A stretch of 42,537 nt of DNA, from positions 1-42,537 of the forward strand of contig DASQDI010000117.1 of assembly GCA_035634255.1 (NCBI GenBank), in the 5' to 3' direction. This document shows positions 24,110-31,691 of this stretch, piece after piece. Each line of letters starts with the position of its first letter. Position 1 is the first letter of the stretch. This stretch comes from DATLMR01 sp035634255. Lineage in GTDB: Bacteria > Acidobacteriota > Blastocatellia > UBA7656. The notes under the pieces are model-generated. The model was not told where the DNA came from. It did not search any database and saw only the letters and a program-made list of their open reading frames with translations. Made by a program: the position numbers and the translations under genes.

Positions 24110-24952
24110 ATGACAACAGACGATCCATCGGCGTCGCTCGGAATCGGGAAGGGCGGGACGGAGGCCGCCGGCGGCCCCGGCGCGCCTGGCCGCGCGGCCC
24201 CGCCCGCGCATAAGAGGCGCGCGCGCGCCGGCCGCGCGACCGACCCGGAGGAGTTGCGGCGGCGGGTGTACGAGTTCTCCGACCTGTCGGGTTACAAACG
24301 GGGCGACCGGCTCCTGATCCGCGCGGCGGACGTATTCTTCTACCTGCTCATCCGCCTGATCTGCTCGACCCTCAGGTGGGAAGTCCGCGGCCGCGAGCAC
24401 GTCGACGCCATCTACGCGAGCGGCCACCGGGCCATCTACACCTTCTGGCATTCCTGCATCTTTCCGGGCACCTGGGTCTGGCGCGGGCGCGGCATCGTCA
24501 TCATGTCGAGCTACAGCCGGGACGCGGAGTACATAGGCCGATTCATAAAGCGCTTCGGCTATGGCACGGCTCGCGGCTCGGCCACGAGGGGCGGGGGGCG
24601 CGCGATGTCCGAGATGTCGGAGTGCCTGGCGAACGGCATCGACGTGGGCTTCTCGATAGACGGGCCGCGCGGCCCGGCCTACCTCGCCAAGCCGGGCGCG
24701 GTGACGCTCGCAAGGCATTCGGGCCAGGCCATACTCCCGTTTTACATCGCGTCGAGCAATCATTGGACGCTCCCGAGCTGGGACCGCCTGCAAATCCCCA
24801 AACCTTTCACCCGCGCCCTCACCGTGGTCGGCGAGCCCATCTACGTGCGCCGCGACGCCCCGCCCGAAGAGGTTTCCGCGAAGCAGGAGTTGTTGCAGGC
24901 GACCCTCGAACGCCTGCGCCGGGAGGGGGAGGAAGCCGTGTCGCGCGGGTGA
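24110..24952 (+). CDS. DUF374/lysophospholipid acyltransferase-family protein
   Basis: A 280-residue protein of the DUF374 branch of the LPLAT superfamily. Motifs in order: YTFWHSCIFPG (acyltransferase block with the HxxxxxG-like catalytic His; here FWHSCIFPG), SSYSRDAEYIGRFIKRFGYG, ARGSATRGGGRA and FSIDGPRGPAYLAKPGAV. DUF374 proteins are membrane-associated and transfer acyl groups, often to lipid A or related glycolipids; the precise acceptor is unknown here. The N-terminal 45 residues are Gly/Ala/Pro/Arg-rich and low-complexity, probably disordered. One hydrophobic segment (about 72-87, AADVFFYLLIRLICST) may bind the membrane. It starts a divergent pair with lepB, and lpxA is encoded about 2.2 kb downstream on the other strand, consistent with a lipid-A-related role. 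Confidence 0.85.
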   Translation: MTTDDPSASLGIGKGGTEAAGGPGAPGRAAPPAHKRRARAGRATDPEELRRRVYEFSDLSGYKRGDRLLIRAADVFFYLLIRLICSTLRWEVRGREHVDAIYASGHRAIYTFWHSCIFPGTWVWRGRGIVIMSSYSRDAEYIGRFIKRFGYGTARGSATRGGGRAMSEMSECLANGIDVGFSIDGPRGPAYLAKPGAVTLARHSGQAILPFYIASSNHWTLPSWDRLQIPKPFTRALTVVGEPIYVRRDAPPEEVSAKQELLQATLERLRREGEEAVSRG

Positions 24953-24975
24953 TCCCTCCTTCGCCGAGTCTCTTT

Positions 24976-25030
24976 GAAGGGGTTCATTCATTTCGCCCGT
25001 ACTGGACAGTCTATTTGACCGAACCCCTTC
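24976..25030. repeat. 10-bp perfect inverted repeat, 35-base loop
   Basis: GAAGGGGTTC (24976-24985) and its complement GAACCCCTTC (25021-25030), 24 bases past the acyltransferase stop. It could be a weak terminator (TCTTT follows) or a binding site in the 234-base gap before the HD-GYP gene. Confidence 0.5.
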
Positions 25031-25186
25031 TCTTTGCCCGGCCCGCCTCCGGCGCGGGCATCTGCAATGCCTAAGCTTTAGCCCTTCGGCCCCGGTGGAA
25101 TCAGGATTGCACTTCATTAATGGCGCATCAATCGGGAGTTCAAGGACTCTTCGTTACCCGGCAGCGGGAGTAAGGACGATAGAAGA

Positions 25187-27166
25187 ATGCCGAAGCTTGT
25201 GCGGAAGCTCAGATTGATATCCCTGTATAAGATGCGCGTAGGGAGATCGCTCCATGGCTTCCGGCGCGGCACATACCTCTGGGCCTTTCGAGCCGTTTTC
25301 GTTTCGCTCTTCACGGCGGGCCTGATCCACTGCGTCGCGCGGGGCTCCGGCGCGATCTATGCCGCGACCGCCCTGCCGACCCTCATCGCTTTACATTTCA
25401 CCCATCAGATTTTGATTAAAAAGCTCCGGGACATGGGCGAGATGAGCCGCCTGCACCTCGCCACGGTCGAAGCGCTCGCGAGCGCGATAGACGCTAAGGA
25501 CCAGACCACCCACGGCCACGTCCGCCGCGTGCAGATATACGCGGAGAGTCTAGCGAGGCTCTTCCGGCTGTCCGAGGCCGAGATGGAGGCGCTGGCGGCG
25601 GGCGCTCTGTTGCGAGACGTGGGCAAGCTGGCCGTGCCGGATTACATTCTCAACAAGCCCGGCAAGCTGACCTCGGCCGAGTTCGAGAAGATGAAGATTC
25701 ACACCATCGTCGGCGCGCAGATCCTGGGGCGGGTCAGCTTCCCTTATCCGGTCGTGCCGATAGTCCGCCACCACCACGAGCGGTGGGATGGCACGGGTTA
25801 CCCGGACGGGCTCAAGGGCGAAGAGATACCCGTGACCGCGCGCATTCTTTCGGTCGTTGACTGCTTCGACGCCCTTCTCGAAGACCGCCAGTACAGGCGG
25901 GCGCTCACGCGCGAACAGGCCATCGACTTCCTGCGCGACGGCTCGGGCACCCAGTTCGATCCCAGAGTCGTCGAGCTGTTCCTGAAAAATCTTCCGGAAT
26001 TCGAAAGGAGGATCATCGAGCAGCGGGTCGAGGAGGGGGAGGGGCCTTCGCCCTCCCTGACTCACGCGGGCCCCGGCGGTCCGGCCTCGGCGGAGCCTGC
26101 TCGCCAGCCAGACGCGGACGAAGCCGAGTCGACGGATTACAGGCTCCACATCAGCCGCGCGCACCAGGAGGTGTACGCGCTTTACGAAATCGCCCGCACG
26201 TTCGGCAGCAGCCTGAACATCGAGGACGCCATGGCGATCATTGCCAACAAGCTCGGCTACATGGTGAGGTTCGACACGTGCGTGATTTATCGCTACCACG
26301 AGGCGAGCGGGATGGCCGTTGCCGAGCACGTGACCGGGGCCTACGCCGATTACCTGCGCGGGCGCTGCGTGGTGCCGGGCGACGGGATAACCGGGTACGT
26401 GCTGGCGAACCGGCAGCCGCTCTCCGACACGGACCCGATGATCGATTTCGCGGACGTGGGCCTGCCCTCCGACGCGCTCTACCGCGCGGTCGCGGTCTTC
26501 CCCCTTCAGAAGGAGGGCCAGCTGCTCGGAGCTCTGGCGCTCTACTCGATGACCCTCTCCGATTACACGCCCGATGACCTGAGGCTGCTTGAGACGGTGG
26601 CGCGCATCGCGTCGAACGCGCTCGACAACGCGATACTCTACGCCGAGACGCGCTACGACGCGATGACCGACCTGCTGACCGGGCTCCCGAATTCGCGGGC
26701 GCTCCAGCTGCGGTTCGAGCAGGAGGCCGCGCGCGCGAGCAGGTCGGGCGTGCCCTTTTACCTGCTCATGTTCGACCTCGACAATTTCAAGCCCGTAAAC
26801 GACATGTACGGCCACCGGATCGGGGACGAGTTCCTCGACCGCATAGGCAACATGCTCAACGCGCAGTTCCGCGAGTACGATTTCTTCTCGCGGTACGGGG
26901 GCGATGAGTTCGTCGCCCTGGTCGGGCAGATCAACGAGGAGCAGTGCGAGCAGTTATGCGAGCGGCTACAGAAGGCCGTCGAGCAGTTCGAGTTTCAGGC
27001 GCGGCCGGGCGAGCGGGTCCGCGTCGGCATAAGCATCGGCGCAGCCGAGTACGGGCGCGACGGGGCGACTATGGACAAGCTCCTGCTCGCGGCGGACCGG
27101 GCGATGTATTCGGATAAGAAGATTCGCAAGAAGGCCAGCCGGGCCTCGGGGAGCCTCTCGCGCTAG
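25187..27166 (+). CDS. HD-GYP / GAF / GGDEF cyclic-di-GMP signalling protein with altered HD motif
   Basis: A 659-residue protein: two predicted transmembrane helices (about 31-50, 56-73), an HD-GYP domain (about 88-280), a GAF-type sensor (about 325-485) and a GGDEF domain (about 490-650). GGDEF is intact (SRYGGDEF, residues 571-575) with the allosteric RxxD site (Arg562-Asp565) five residues before it, so it should make c-di-GMP and be feedback-inhibited. In the HD-GYP part, HHHERWDGTGYPDG and the other ligands are present, but the HD motif reads LLRDVGK: Arg143 (codon CGA) replaces the first metal-binding His. The phosphodiesterase is therefore probably weak or dead and may serve as a regulatory domain. 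AAGGA is 10 bases before the ATG. Its stop is 13 bases from the convergent lpxA. Confidence 0.93.
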   Translation: MPKLVRKLRLISLYKMRVGRSLHGFRRGTYLWAFRAVFVSLFTAGLIHCVARGSGAIYAATALPTLIALHFTHQILIKKLRDMGEMSRLHLATVEALASAIDAKDQTTHGHVRRVQIYAESLARLFRLSEAEMEALAAGALLRDVGKLAVPDYILNKPGKLTSAEFEKMKIHTIVGAQILGRVSFPYPVVPIVRHHHERWDGTGYPDGLKGEEIPVTARILSVVDCFDALLEDRQYRRALTREQAIDFLRDGSGTQFDPRVVELFLKNLPEFERRIIEQRVEEGEGPSPSLTHAGPGGPASAEPARQPDADEAESTDYRLHISRAHQEVYALYEIARTFGSSLNIEDAMAIIANKLGYMVRFDTCVIYRYHEASGMAVAEHVTGAYADYLRGRCVVPGDGITGYVLANRQPLSDTDPMIDFADVGLPSDALYRAVAVFPLQKEGQLLGALALYSMTLSDYTPDDLRLLETVARIASNALDNAILYAETRYDAMTDLLTGLPNSRALQLRFEQEAARASRSGVPFYLLMFDLDNFKPVNDMYGHRIGDEFLDRIGNMLNAQFREYDFFSRYGGDEFVALVGQINEEQCEQLCERLQKAVEQFEFQARPGERVRVGISIGAAEYGRDGATMDKLLLAADRAMYSDKKIRKKASRASGSLSR

Positions 27167-27179
27167 GCCGCGCCCCGAG

Positions 27180-27944
27180 CTAGCGGGAGAAGCCGCGCCG
27201 CGCGCCGCGCGCGAAGGCGGAGAGGTCTTTGACCAGAGGGCTCGCCTCCGCGTCGAGCCGCGCGAGCGCCTCTTCGAGCGGGAGTTCCGAGCGCAGCAGC
27301 AAGCGGTAGGCCCGCTTCAGGTCTTGCAACTCGCTCGCCCTGACGCCTGCCCTCTTCAGCCCCACGACGTTCAGCCCGCGCGCGGAGCCTGGCACCCCGT
27401 CCGTGATCACGAACGGCAGGCAGTCCTGCACGATCTTAGAGTTCCCCCCGACCATGGCCAGCCTGCCGATGCGGCAGAACTGGTGGACGACCACCCCGCC
27501 CGAGACGAATGCCCTGTCACCGATCTCGACGTGGCCGGCGAGGGCCACGTTGTTGGCGATGATCACCCCGTCGCCGAGCGCGCAGTTGTGCGCGACGTGG
27601 GCGTAAGCCATGATGAAGCAGTCGGAGCCCACGTCCGTGATAGACCGCGGCTCCGTGCCCCTGTGCATGGTGACGCCTTCGCGGATGTGGTTGCGCGCGC
27701 CGACGCGAAGGAAGCTCTCGCCGCCCGCGAAGCCGAGGTCCTGCGGCTCGCCCCCCAGGACGGCCCCTTCGTAGACTGTGTTCGACGGGCCCAGAGTCGT
27801 GAACCTCTTGATGACCGCGTGCGCGCGAATCTCGCAGTCCGGCCCTATGACCGTGTCCGGCTCTATGACCGCGTACGGCCCCACGCGCACGTTCGCGCCG
27901 AGGCGGGCCGCGTCGCTGACGATGGCTGTCGGGTGTATGTTCAT
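27180..27944 (-). CDS. lpxA: UDP-N-acetylglucosamine acyltransferase
   Basis: A 254-residue left-handed parallel beta-helix enzyme that puts an R-3-hydroxyacyl chain on UDP-GlcNAc, the first step of lipid A synthesis. It shows hexapeptide repeats through most of the length (IHPTAIVSDAARLGANVRVG...), the catalytic His119 in YAHVAHNC, the VHQFCRIG block and the C-terminal helical part (GLNVVGLKRAGV onward). The presence of lpxA implies an outer membrane with lipid A. Other lpx genes (lpxC, lpxD, lpxB) and fabZ, which commonly cluster with it, are not next to it here. The ribosome site before the ATG is poor. It converges with the HD-GYP gene with a 13-base gap. Acyl-chain length preference cannot be read reliably. 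Confidence 0.95.
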   Translation of the reverse strand: MNIHPTAIVSDAARLGANVRVGPYAVIEPDTVIGPDCEIRAHAVIKRFTTLGPSNTVYEGAVLGGEPQDLGFAGGESFLRVGARNHIREGVTMHRGTEPRSITDVGSDCFIMAYAHVAHNCALGDGVIIANNVALAGHVEIGDRAFVSGGVVVHQFCRIGRLAMVGGNSKIVQDCLPFVITDGVPGSARGLNVVGLKRAGVRASELQDLKRAYRLLLRSELPLEEALARLDAEASPLVKDLSAFARGARRGFSR

Positions 27945-28167
27945 GCCGGGATCGAGACCACCTGCCGAGACCCAAGAATATGCCAGCCGCGCGGCTAAAA
28001 ATCAACGAGCGGGCCTCCCAAAATAGTGTTGCCCTTTCCCCGGTCTTGTCGTATCTTGGTGGCACCCTGCGCCCCGGCGGGCTCGAAATCAACCCTGCTG
28101 CCCCTATCGGAGATAAAACTCAGGGAAAGCGTAAGCTTTTCTCCACCGTACCGATCAGGAGAAGAGG

Positions 28168-29367
28168 ATGAGTTTCTTCGACCTCCCGCCGATTCTGGAC
28201 AGGATGCTCTCGGTGGCGGACAACATTTCGGACCTGAATTTTTCCGTGGGCCGCCCTCCCCAGGTCGAGATCAACGGCAAGCTCACGCCCGTGGAGATCA
28301 AAGGGCTGCGCACGCTCACGCCCTACCAGACGGAGATCATCGCCATGTCTCTGCTGGAGGGCAACACGGACGCCGCGCGCCGCTTCATCCAGACCGGGGC
28401 AACCGACATCAGCTACGCGATACCGAGCAGGATCCGCTTCCGCGTCAACATCTTCAAACAGAGGGGCTCGATCTCCATAGTCATGCGCGTCATCCCGACG
28501 CACGTGCCCACGATTGAGACGCTCGGCCTGCCGCCTCAGCTCGGGGAGATATCGCACATAAAGAACGGGATAGTCCTGCTCACCGGGCCGACCGGCTCGG
28601 GCAAGTCGTCCACCCTCGCGGCAATAATAGATAAGATAAACACCGAGTATAGCTATCACATCGTCACCATCGAAGACCCGATAGAGTTCCTCCACACGCA
28701 TAAGAAATCGACCATCAACCAGCGCGAGCTGGGCACCGACACGCCCGCCTTCGCCCTTGGGCTTCGCTCGGCTTTGCGGCAGGCCCCGAAGGTGATACTC
28801 GTCGGGGAGATGCGCGACATGGAGACGACCGAGATCGCGCTCGAAGCGTCGGAGACTGGGCACCTCGTGCTCTCCACTCTGCACACCACCGACGCATCCA
28901 AGACCATCAACCGGATAATCGGCATCTACCCGAAGTCCGAGGAGCACGTGATCCGCACGCGCCTCGCCCAGGCGTTCCGCTACATCGTCACGCAGAGGCT
29001 GATCCCGCGCGCGAGCGGCCAGGGCCGAATCCCCGCCGTCGAGATTCTGAAGGCCACCCCGCGCACCCGCGAATACATAGAGCAGGGGGAGAGCGAGGGC
29101 AAGACCCTGCTCGAAGCCATGAACGACGGCGAGCTGGAAGGCATGCAGCACTTCGACCAGGTGATAGAGCGAATGATCCGCAGCAAAGTAATCACGCAGG
29201 AGGACGGGCTGGCCTTCGCCACGAACCCCTCGAACCTTATGCTGCGGCTCTCGGGGCTGGGAACGTCCGACGACATGCTGAGCCGCCGCGAGGAGCGGCA
29301 GTACATGCCGCACAGGCCCTCGGATTCGGCGGGCCGCCTTCGCACTATGGAGCGGGTCGAGCGGTGA
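28168..29367 (+). CDS. pilT: Type IV pilus retraction ATPase, PilT-like
   Basis: A 399-residue secretion ATPase of the PilT/PilU branch, which powers pilus disassembly for twitching motility and DNA uptake. Walker A is GPTGSGKSS (about residues 140-148), followed by the Asp box (TIEDPIEFLH), Walker B ILVGEMRD and the His box LVLSTLHTTDA; the N-terminal PAS-like domain covers about residues 1-110. Family PilT is about 345 residues; the extra about 40 residues at the C-terminus (from SRREERQYMPHRP) are basic and polar. AGGAGAAGAGG precedes the ATG. The pseudo-receiver gene follows 34 bases later, likely co-transcribed. Pilin, pilB and pilC genes are absent from the window. PilU-like function cannot be ruled out. 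Confidence 0.92.
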   Translation: MSFFDLPPILDRMLSVADNISDLNFSVGRPPQVEINGKLTPVEIKGLRTLTPYQTEIIAMSLLEGNTDAARRFIQTGATDISYAIPSRIRFRVNIFKQRGSISIVMRVIPTHVPTIETLGLPPQLGEISHIKNGIVLLTGPTGSGKSSTLAAIIDKINTEYSYHIVTIEDPIEFLHTHKKSTINQRELGTDTPAFALGLRSALRQAPKVILVGEMRDMETTEIALEASETGHLVLSTLHTTDASKTINRIIGIYPKSEEHVIRTRLAQAFRYIVTQRLIPRASGQGRIPAVEILKATPRTREYIEQGESEGKTLLEAMNDGELEGMQHFDQVIERMIRSKVITQEDGLAFATNPSNLMLRLSGLGTSDDMLSRREERQYMPHRPSDSAGRLRTMERVER

Positions 29368-29401
29368 GGCCGGCCGATAATCAGGAGCCGAGGAGGGAGA
29401 G

Positions 29402-30106
29402 ATGATAACAAGCTGCCCGCAATGCGCCATGAGCCTGAGCTTCGACGACGAGAGGCTGCCGACCGAGCCTTTCGACGTGCTCTGCCCGCGCTGCCGCCAG
29501 TCAGTCAGCATTATGCCGCCGCCCAGAGAGGAGCCGCGGTTGCCCGGCTCCACCTCCTCGCTCGAAGAGCCTTCCGAGGCCGGGGCGGCCCCGGCGGACC
29601 CGCTCCGCACTCTGGTCGATATGCTGATGGCCGGGATCAAACAGGCGCAGGCGGGCGGGACCGGCCTGAACAAATGGCAGCGCCGCCGCGTGCTCCTTTG
29701 CCTGGACGACCCCGCCCTGAGGGAGGCCCTGCGCGAGGGGCTGGACCAGTCCAGGTATGAGATATTTTCGGCCGACTACGCGCCCGAGGCCATAGAGATA
29801 CTTCACGAATCCCGAGCCGAAGTGATCGTGCTCAGCCCGACCTTCGCGGCGGAGCACCAGGGGGGTGCGGCGATGATGCAGTACGTCAACAGCCTGACCC
29901 CGCAGTTGCGACGCCAGACCTACGTGGTGCTGGTGTCTCAGCAGCTCCGCACGCTCGACACCTACTTGGCCTTCGCCAACGGGGTGAACCTGACTGTGCA
30001 CCCCGACGACATCGGCTCGTTCCATTCGGTCTTCGAGCGCAGCGTCCGCGACTTCAACGAGCTCTACCGCCCTTATAACCATGCAAACGCGACGAAGCCC
30101 TTCTGA
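29402..30106 (+). CDS. Zinc-ribbon / degenerate receiver-like protein
   Basis: A 234-residue cytoplasmic protein. The N-terminus has an MJ0042-like zinc ribbon (CPQC near residue 5 and CPRC near residue 28, residues 1-38), a Pro/Glu/Ala-rich linker and, from about residue 95, a segment shaped like a response-regulator receiver: RVLLCLDDPALREALREGL with the acidic pair (LDD) at the end of strand 1, a second helix and YEIFSADYAPEAIEIL. Where a receiver has the phospho-accepting Asp, this has VIVLSPTF, so phosphorylation is not expected. It follows pilT by 34 bases. It may tether or regulate a pilus component. The zinc-ribbon/pseudo-receiver combination is seen in some myxobacterial and acidobacterial pilus loci in my recollection, but I cannot check this. 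Confidence 0.75.
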   Translation: MITSCPQCAMSLSFDDERLPTEPFDVLCPRCRQSVSIMPPPREEPRLPGSTSSLEEPSEAGAAPADPLRTLVDMLMAGIKQAQAGGTGLNKWQRRRVLLCLDDPALREALREGLDQSRYEIFSADYAPEAIEILHESRAEVIVLSPTFAAEHQGGAAMMQYVNSLTPQLRRQTYVVLVSQQLRTLDTYLAFANGVNLTVHPDDIGSFHSVFERSVRDFNELYRPYNHANATKPF

Positions 30107-30121
30107 CCTTCCGTCGCAGGT

Positions 30122-30151
30122 TTGACAGCCTCTCGGCTTTCTGGCTAATCT
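30122..30151 (+). promoter_or_regulatory. Promoter of tRNA-Arg
   Basis: TTGACA (30122-30127), 18-base spacer, TAATCT (30146-30151). The predicted transcript start is about 10 bases before the tRNA 5' end. Confidence 0.6.
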
Positions 30152-30169
30152 TTAGCGCGTGTCAAACGC

Positions 30170-30243
30170 GCGCCCGTAGCTCAACTGGACAGAGCATCGG
30201 TCTTCGGAACCGGGGGTTGGGAGTTCGAGTCTCTCCGGGCGCA
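30170..30243 (+). tRNA. tRNA-Arg (anticodon UCG)
   Basis: A 74-base cloverleaf without encoded CCA. The acceptor stem GCGCCCG pairs with CGGGCGC, with discriminator A. D stem GCUC/GAGC; anticodon stem UCGGU/ACCGG (one G-U pair) with loop CUUCGGA, anticodon UCG at positions 34-36, decoding CGA and probably CGG; T stem GGGAG/CUCUC with one G-U. CCA must be added by the nucleotidyltransferase. Confidence 0.95.
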
Positions 30244-30353
30244 CTTTTAAATCCGACGATTTCAATTTGCTTTCAAAATACGGCCCATAATATCCCGCGC
30301 GTCCTCGAAAAATACCTCATCGCGAGTGTGAAGGATTTCAAAAGGGAAGAAGA

Positions 30354-31553
30354 ATGAACTTGAGACATCTATCAATCGCCGCCGGCATCTTAGGCCTTAT
30401 CGTGCTGGCCGGTTTGCGAAGTGACGCGCAGTCCGTTCAGCGCATCGGCGAATCGTTAAACACCGGCAACTCGTCTTTGGTCATAAACCTCCTGCGCGAC
30501 CGGCAGGGGCAACGCCGCCCGGCGGCGGGCGCCGATTCGGCGGTCGTCCGGTTCAAACCCATCGGCGATTCGGGCGTGGCCAAAGCCCTGGCTGACGCGC
30601 TCGGCGGGGACCCTCAACAGAAAGCCGCCCTGACCGAAGCTTTCCTTCAAATCAAGCAGGGGTACGAAGCCGAGGTCGCCAAGGAAGGCAAATCGAACAA
30701 CCTCGCCGCCGCTTTTACTTTCTTCATCTCTGCCAACGTGATGGCTTACACGCAGTCGGAACCGCCATCCGACCGGGCTACGGAAATGCTGTTCGCGGAC
30801 TTGCAGTCGGTCATCGCCGGCGTCCCCGAATTCGCCAGAATGTCGGACCTCGAAAAGCAGAAGATGCACGACTGGCTCGTGTGTATCGGCGGGTTCGCGA
30901 TGAGCGGGTACCTGGACGCCAGGCAGAATGGCGACAAAAACAGCCTGGGCACGTACCGCGAGTTTGCCGACTACGCGATCAGGCTGGTGCTGGGCATCGA
31001 GGCCGGCAAACTGAATTTCAAGGGCGATGAATTTTCCGTCGAAGGCGACAAGGCCGTCGCTCAACCGGCGGGCGCGGGCGATAAAAAAATCGTCGGCGTT
31101 TGGAGTAAGAGCTCAAGCAGCCCGTGGGGGACCGCGCCCGGCGACGTGGCGACCAACGCCGGGTACTACAAAGGGCAGTACCAATTCAAAGCCGACGGCA
31201 CGTACAGTTTTAAAGGCGAGAGCTGGGGCGGGTATTCGCGCTCGGAAGAGTTCTGGACGATTGCGGAAAACGGCGTCTATTCGATAAGCGGTGACGTGCT
31301 GACGATTTCGCCGAGCGCGAGCGTCGCGACGCAGAGAAACGCCGCGGGAGTCGTCAGGAGGTCGCAGAACAACGCGCTCGAAAAGGTAGCCTACAAGTGG
31401 CGGCTGCATTATTTTGAGGGCATCGGCGAAACGAATCTGGTGTTGCAGCCGCAGCGCCCCACGCAGCGCGACGGCGGCTTCGCGGGGAACAGCGCGTTCC
31501 CCAATTCTTACCTTTACAGCCAGGGCAGCAGTCTTGAATGGCGGTTTCAGTAG
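30354..31553 (+). CDS. Exported protein of unknown function, DUF6683-like N-terminus
   Basis: A 399-residue exported protein. The signal peptide is about residues 1-25 (cut near SDA-Q). Residues about 60-220 resemble the DUF6683 family (VVRFKPIGDSGVAKALADAL, QIKQGYEAEVAKEG, FFISANVMAYTQ, LGTYREFADYAIRLVLG), a helical segment of unknown role. The C-terminal part (from KKIVGVWSKSSSSPWG) looks like a small beta-barrel of lipocalin-like type, with tryptophan/glycine-rich strands and a tail ending SLEWRFQ. No catalytic motif is seen. AAAGGGAAG stands before the ATG. It lies 110 bases downstream of the tRNA and 138 bases from the convergent rtcB. Base use is somewhat less GC-extreme than neighbours, but it is not clearly foreign. 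Confidence 0.8.
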   Translation: MNLRHLSIAAGILGLIVLAGLRSDAQSVQRIGESLNTGNSSLVINLLRDRQGQRRPAAGADSAVVRFKPIGDSGVAKALADALGGDPQQKAALTEAFLQIKQGYEAEVAKEGKSNNLAAAFTFFISANVMAYTQSEPPSDRATEMLFADLQSVIAGVPEFARMSDLEKQKMHDWLVCIGGFAMSGYLDARQNGDKNSLGTYREFADYAIRLVLGIEAGKLNFKGDEFSVEGDKAVAQPAGAGDKKIVGVWSKSSSSPWGTAPGDVATNAGYYKGQYQFKADGTYSFKGESWGGYSRSEEFWTIAENGVYSISGDVLTISPSASVATQRNAAGVVRRSQNNALEKVAYKWRLHYFEGIGETNLVLQPQRPTQRDGGFAGNSAFPNSYLYSQGSSLEWRFQ

Positions 31554-31691
31554 GCGCGCGGGGACGTGGACGCGACGGGGGATGACGGCCGGACCCGCGG
31601 ACCTTACCTTTCCCGGAAGCTGCCGGCGGTTTTCACGGCGGTCTTCTTTTATAGCCTTAGGCCATCTTCTGCCGCGCGCCGGCAGTGGTGA

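Noticed and set aside
28120..29673. 517-codon open frame on the minus strand
   Set aside because: Spans pilT and the next gene in antisense; pilT carries Walker A and B motifs in the other frame.
30170..31553. Genomic island inserted at tRNA-Arg
   Set aside because: No integrase, no repeated tRNA 3' end downstream and no mobile gene were seen.
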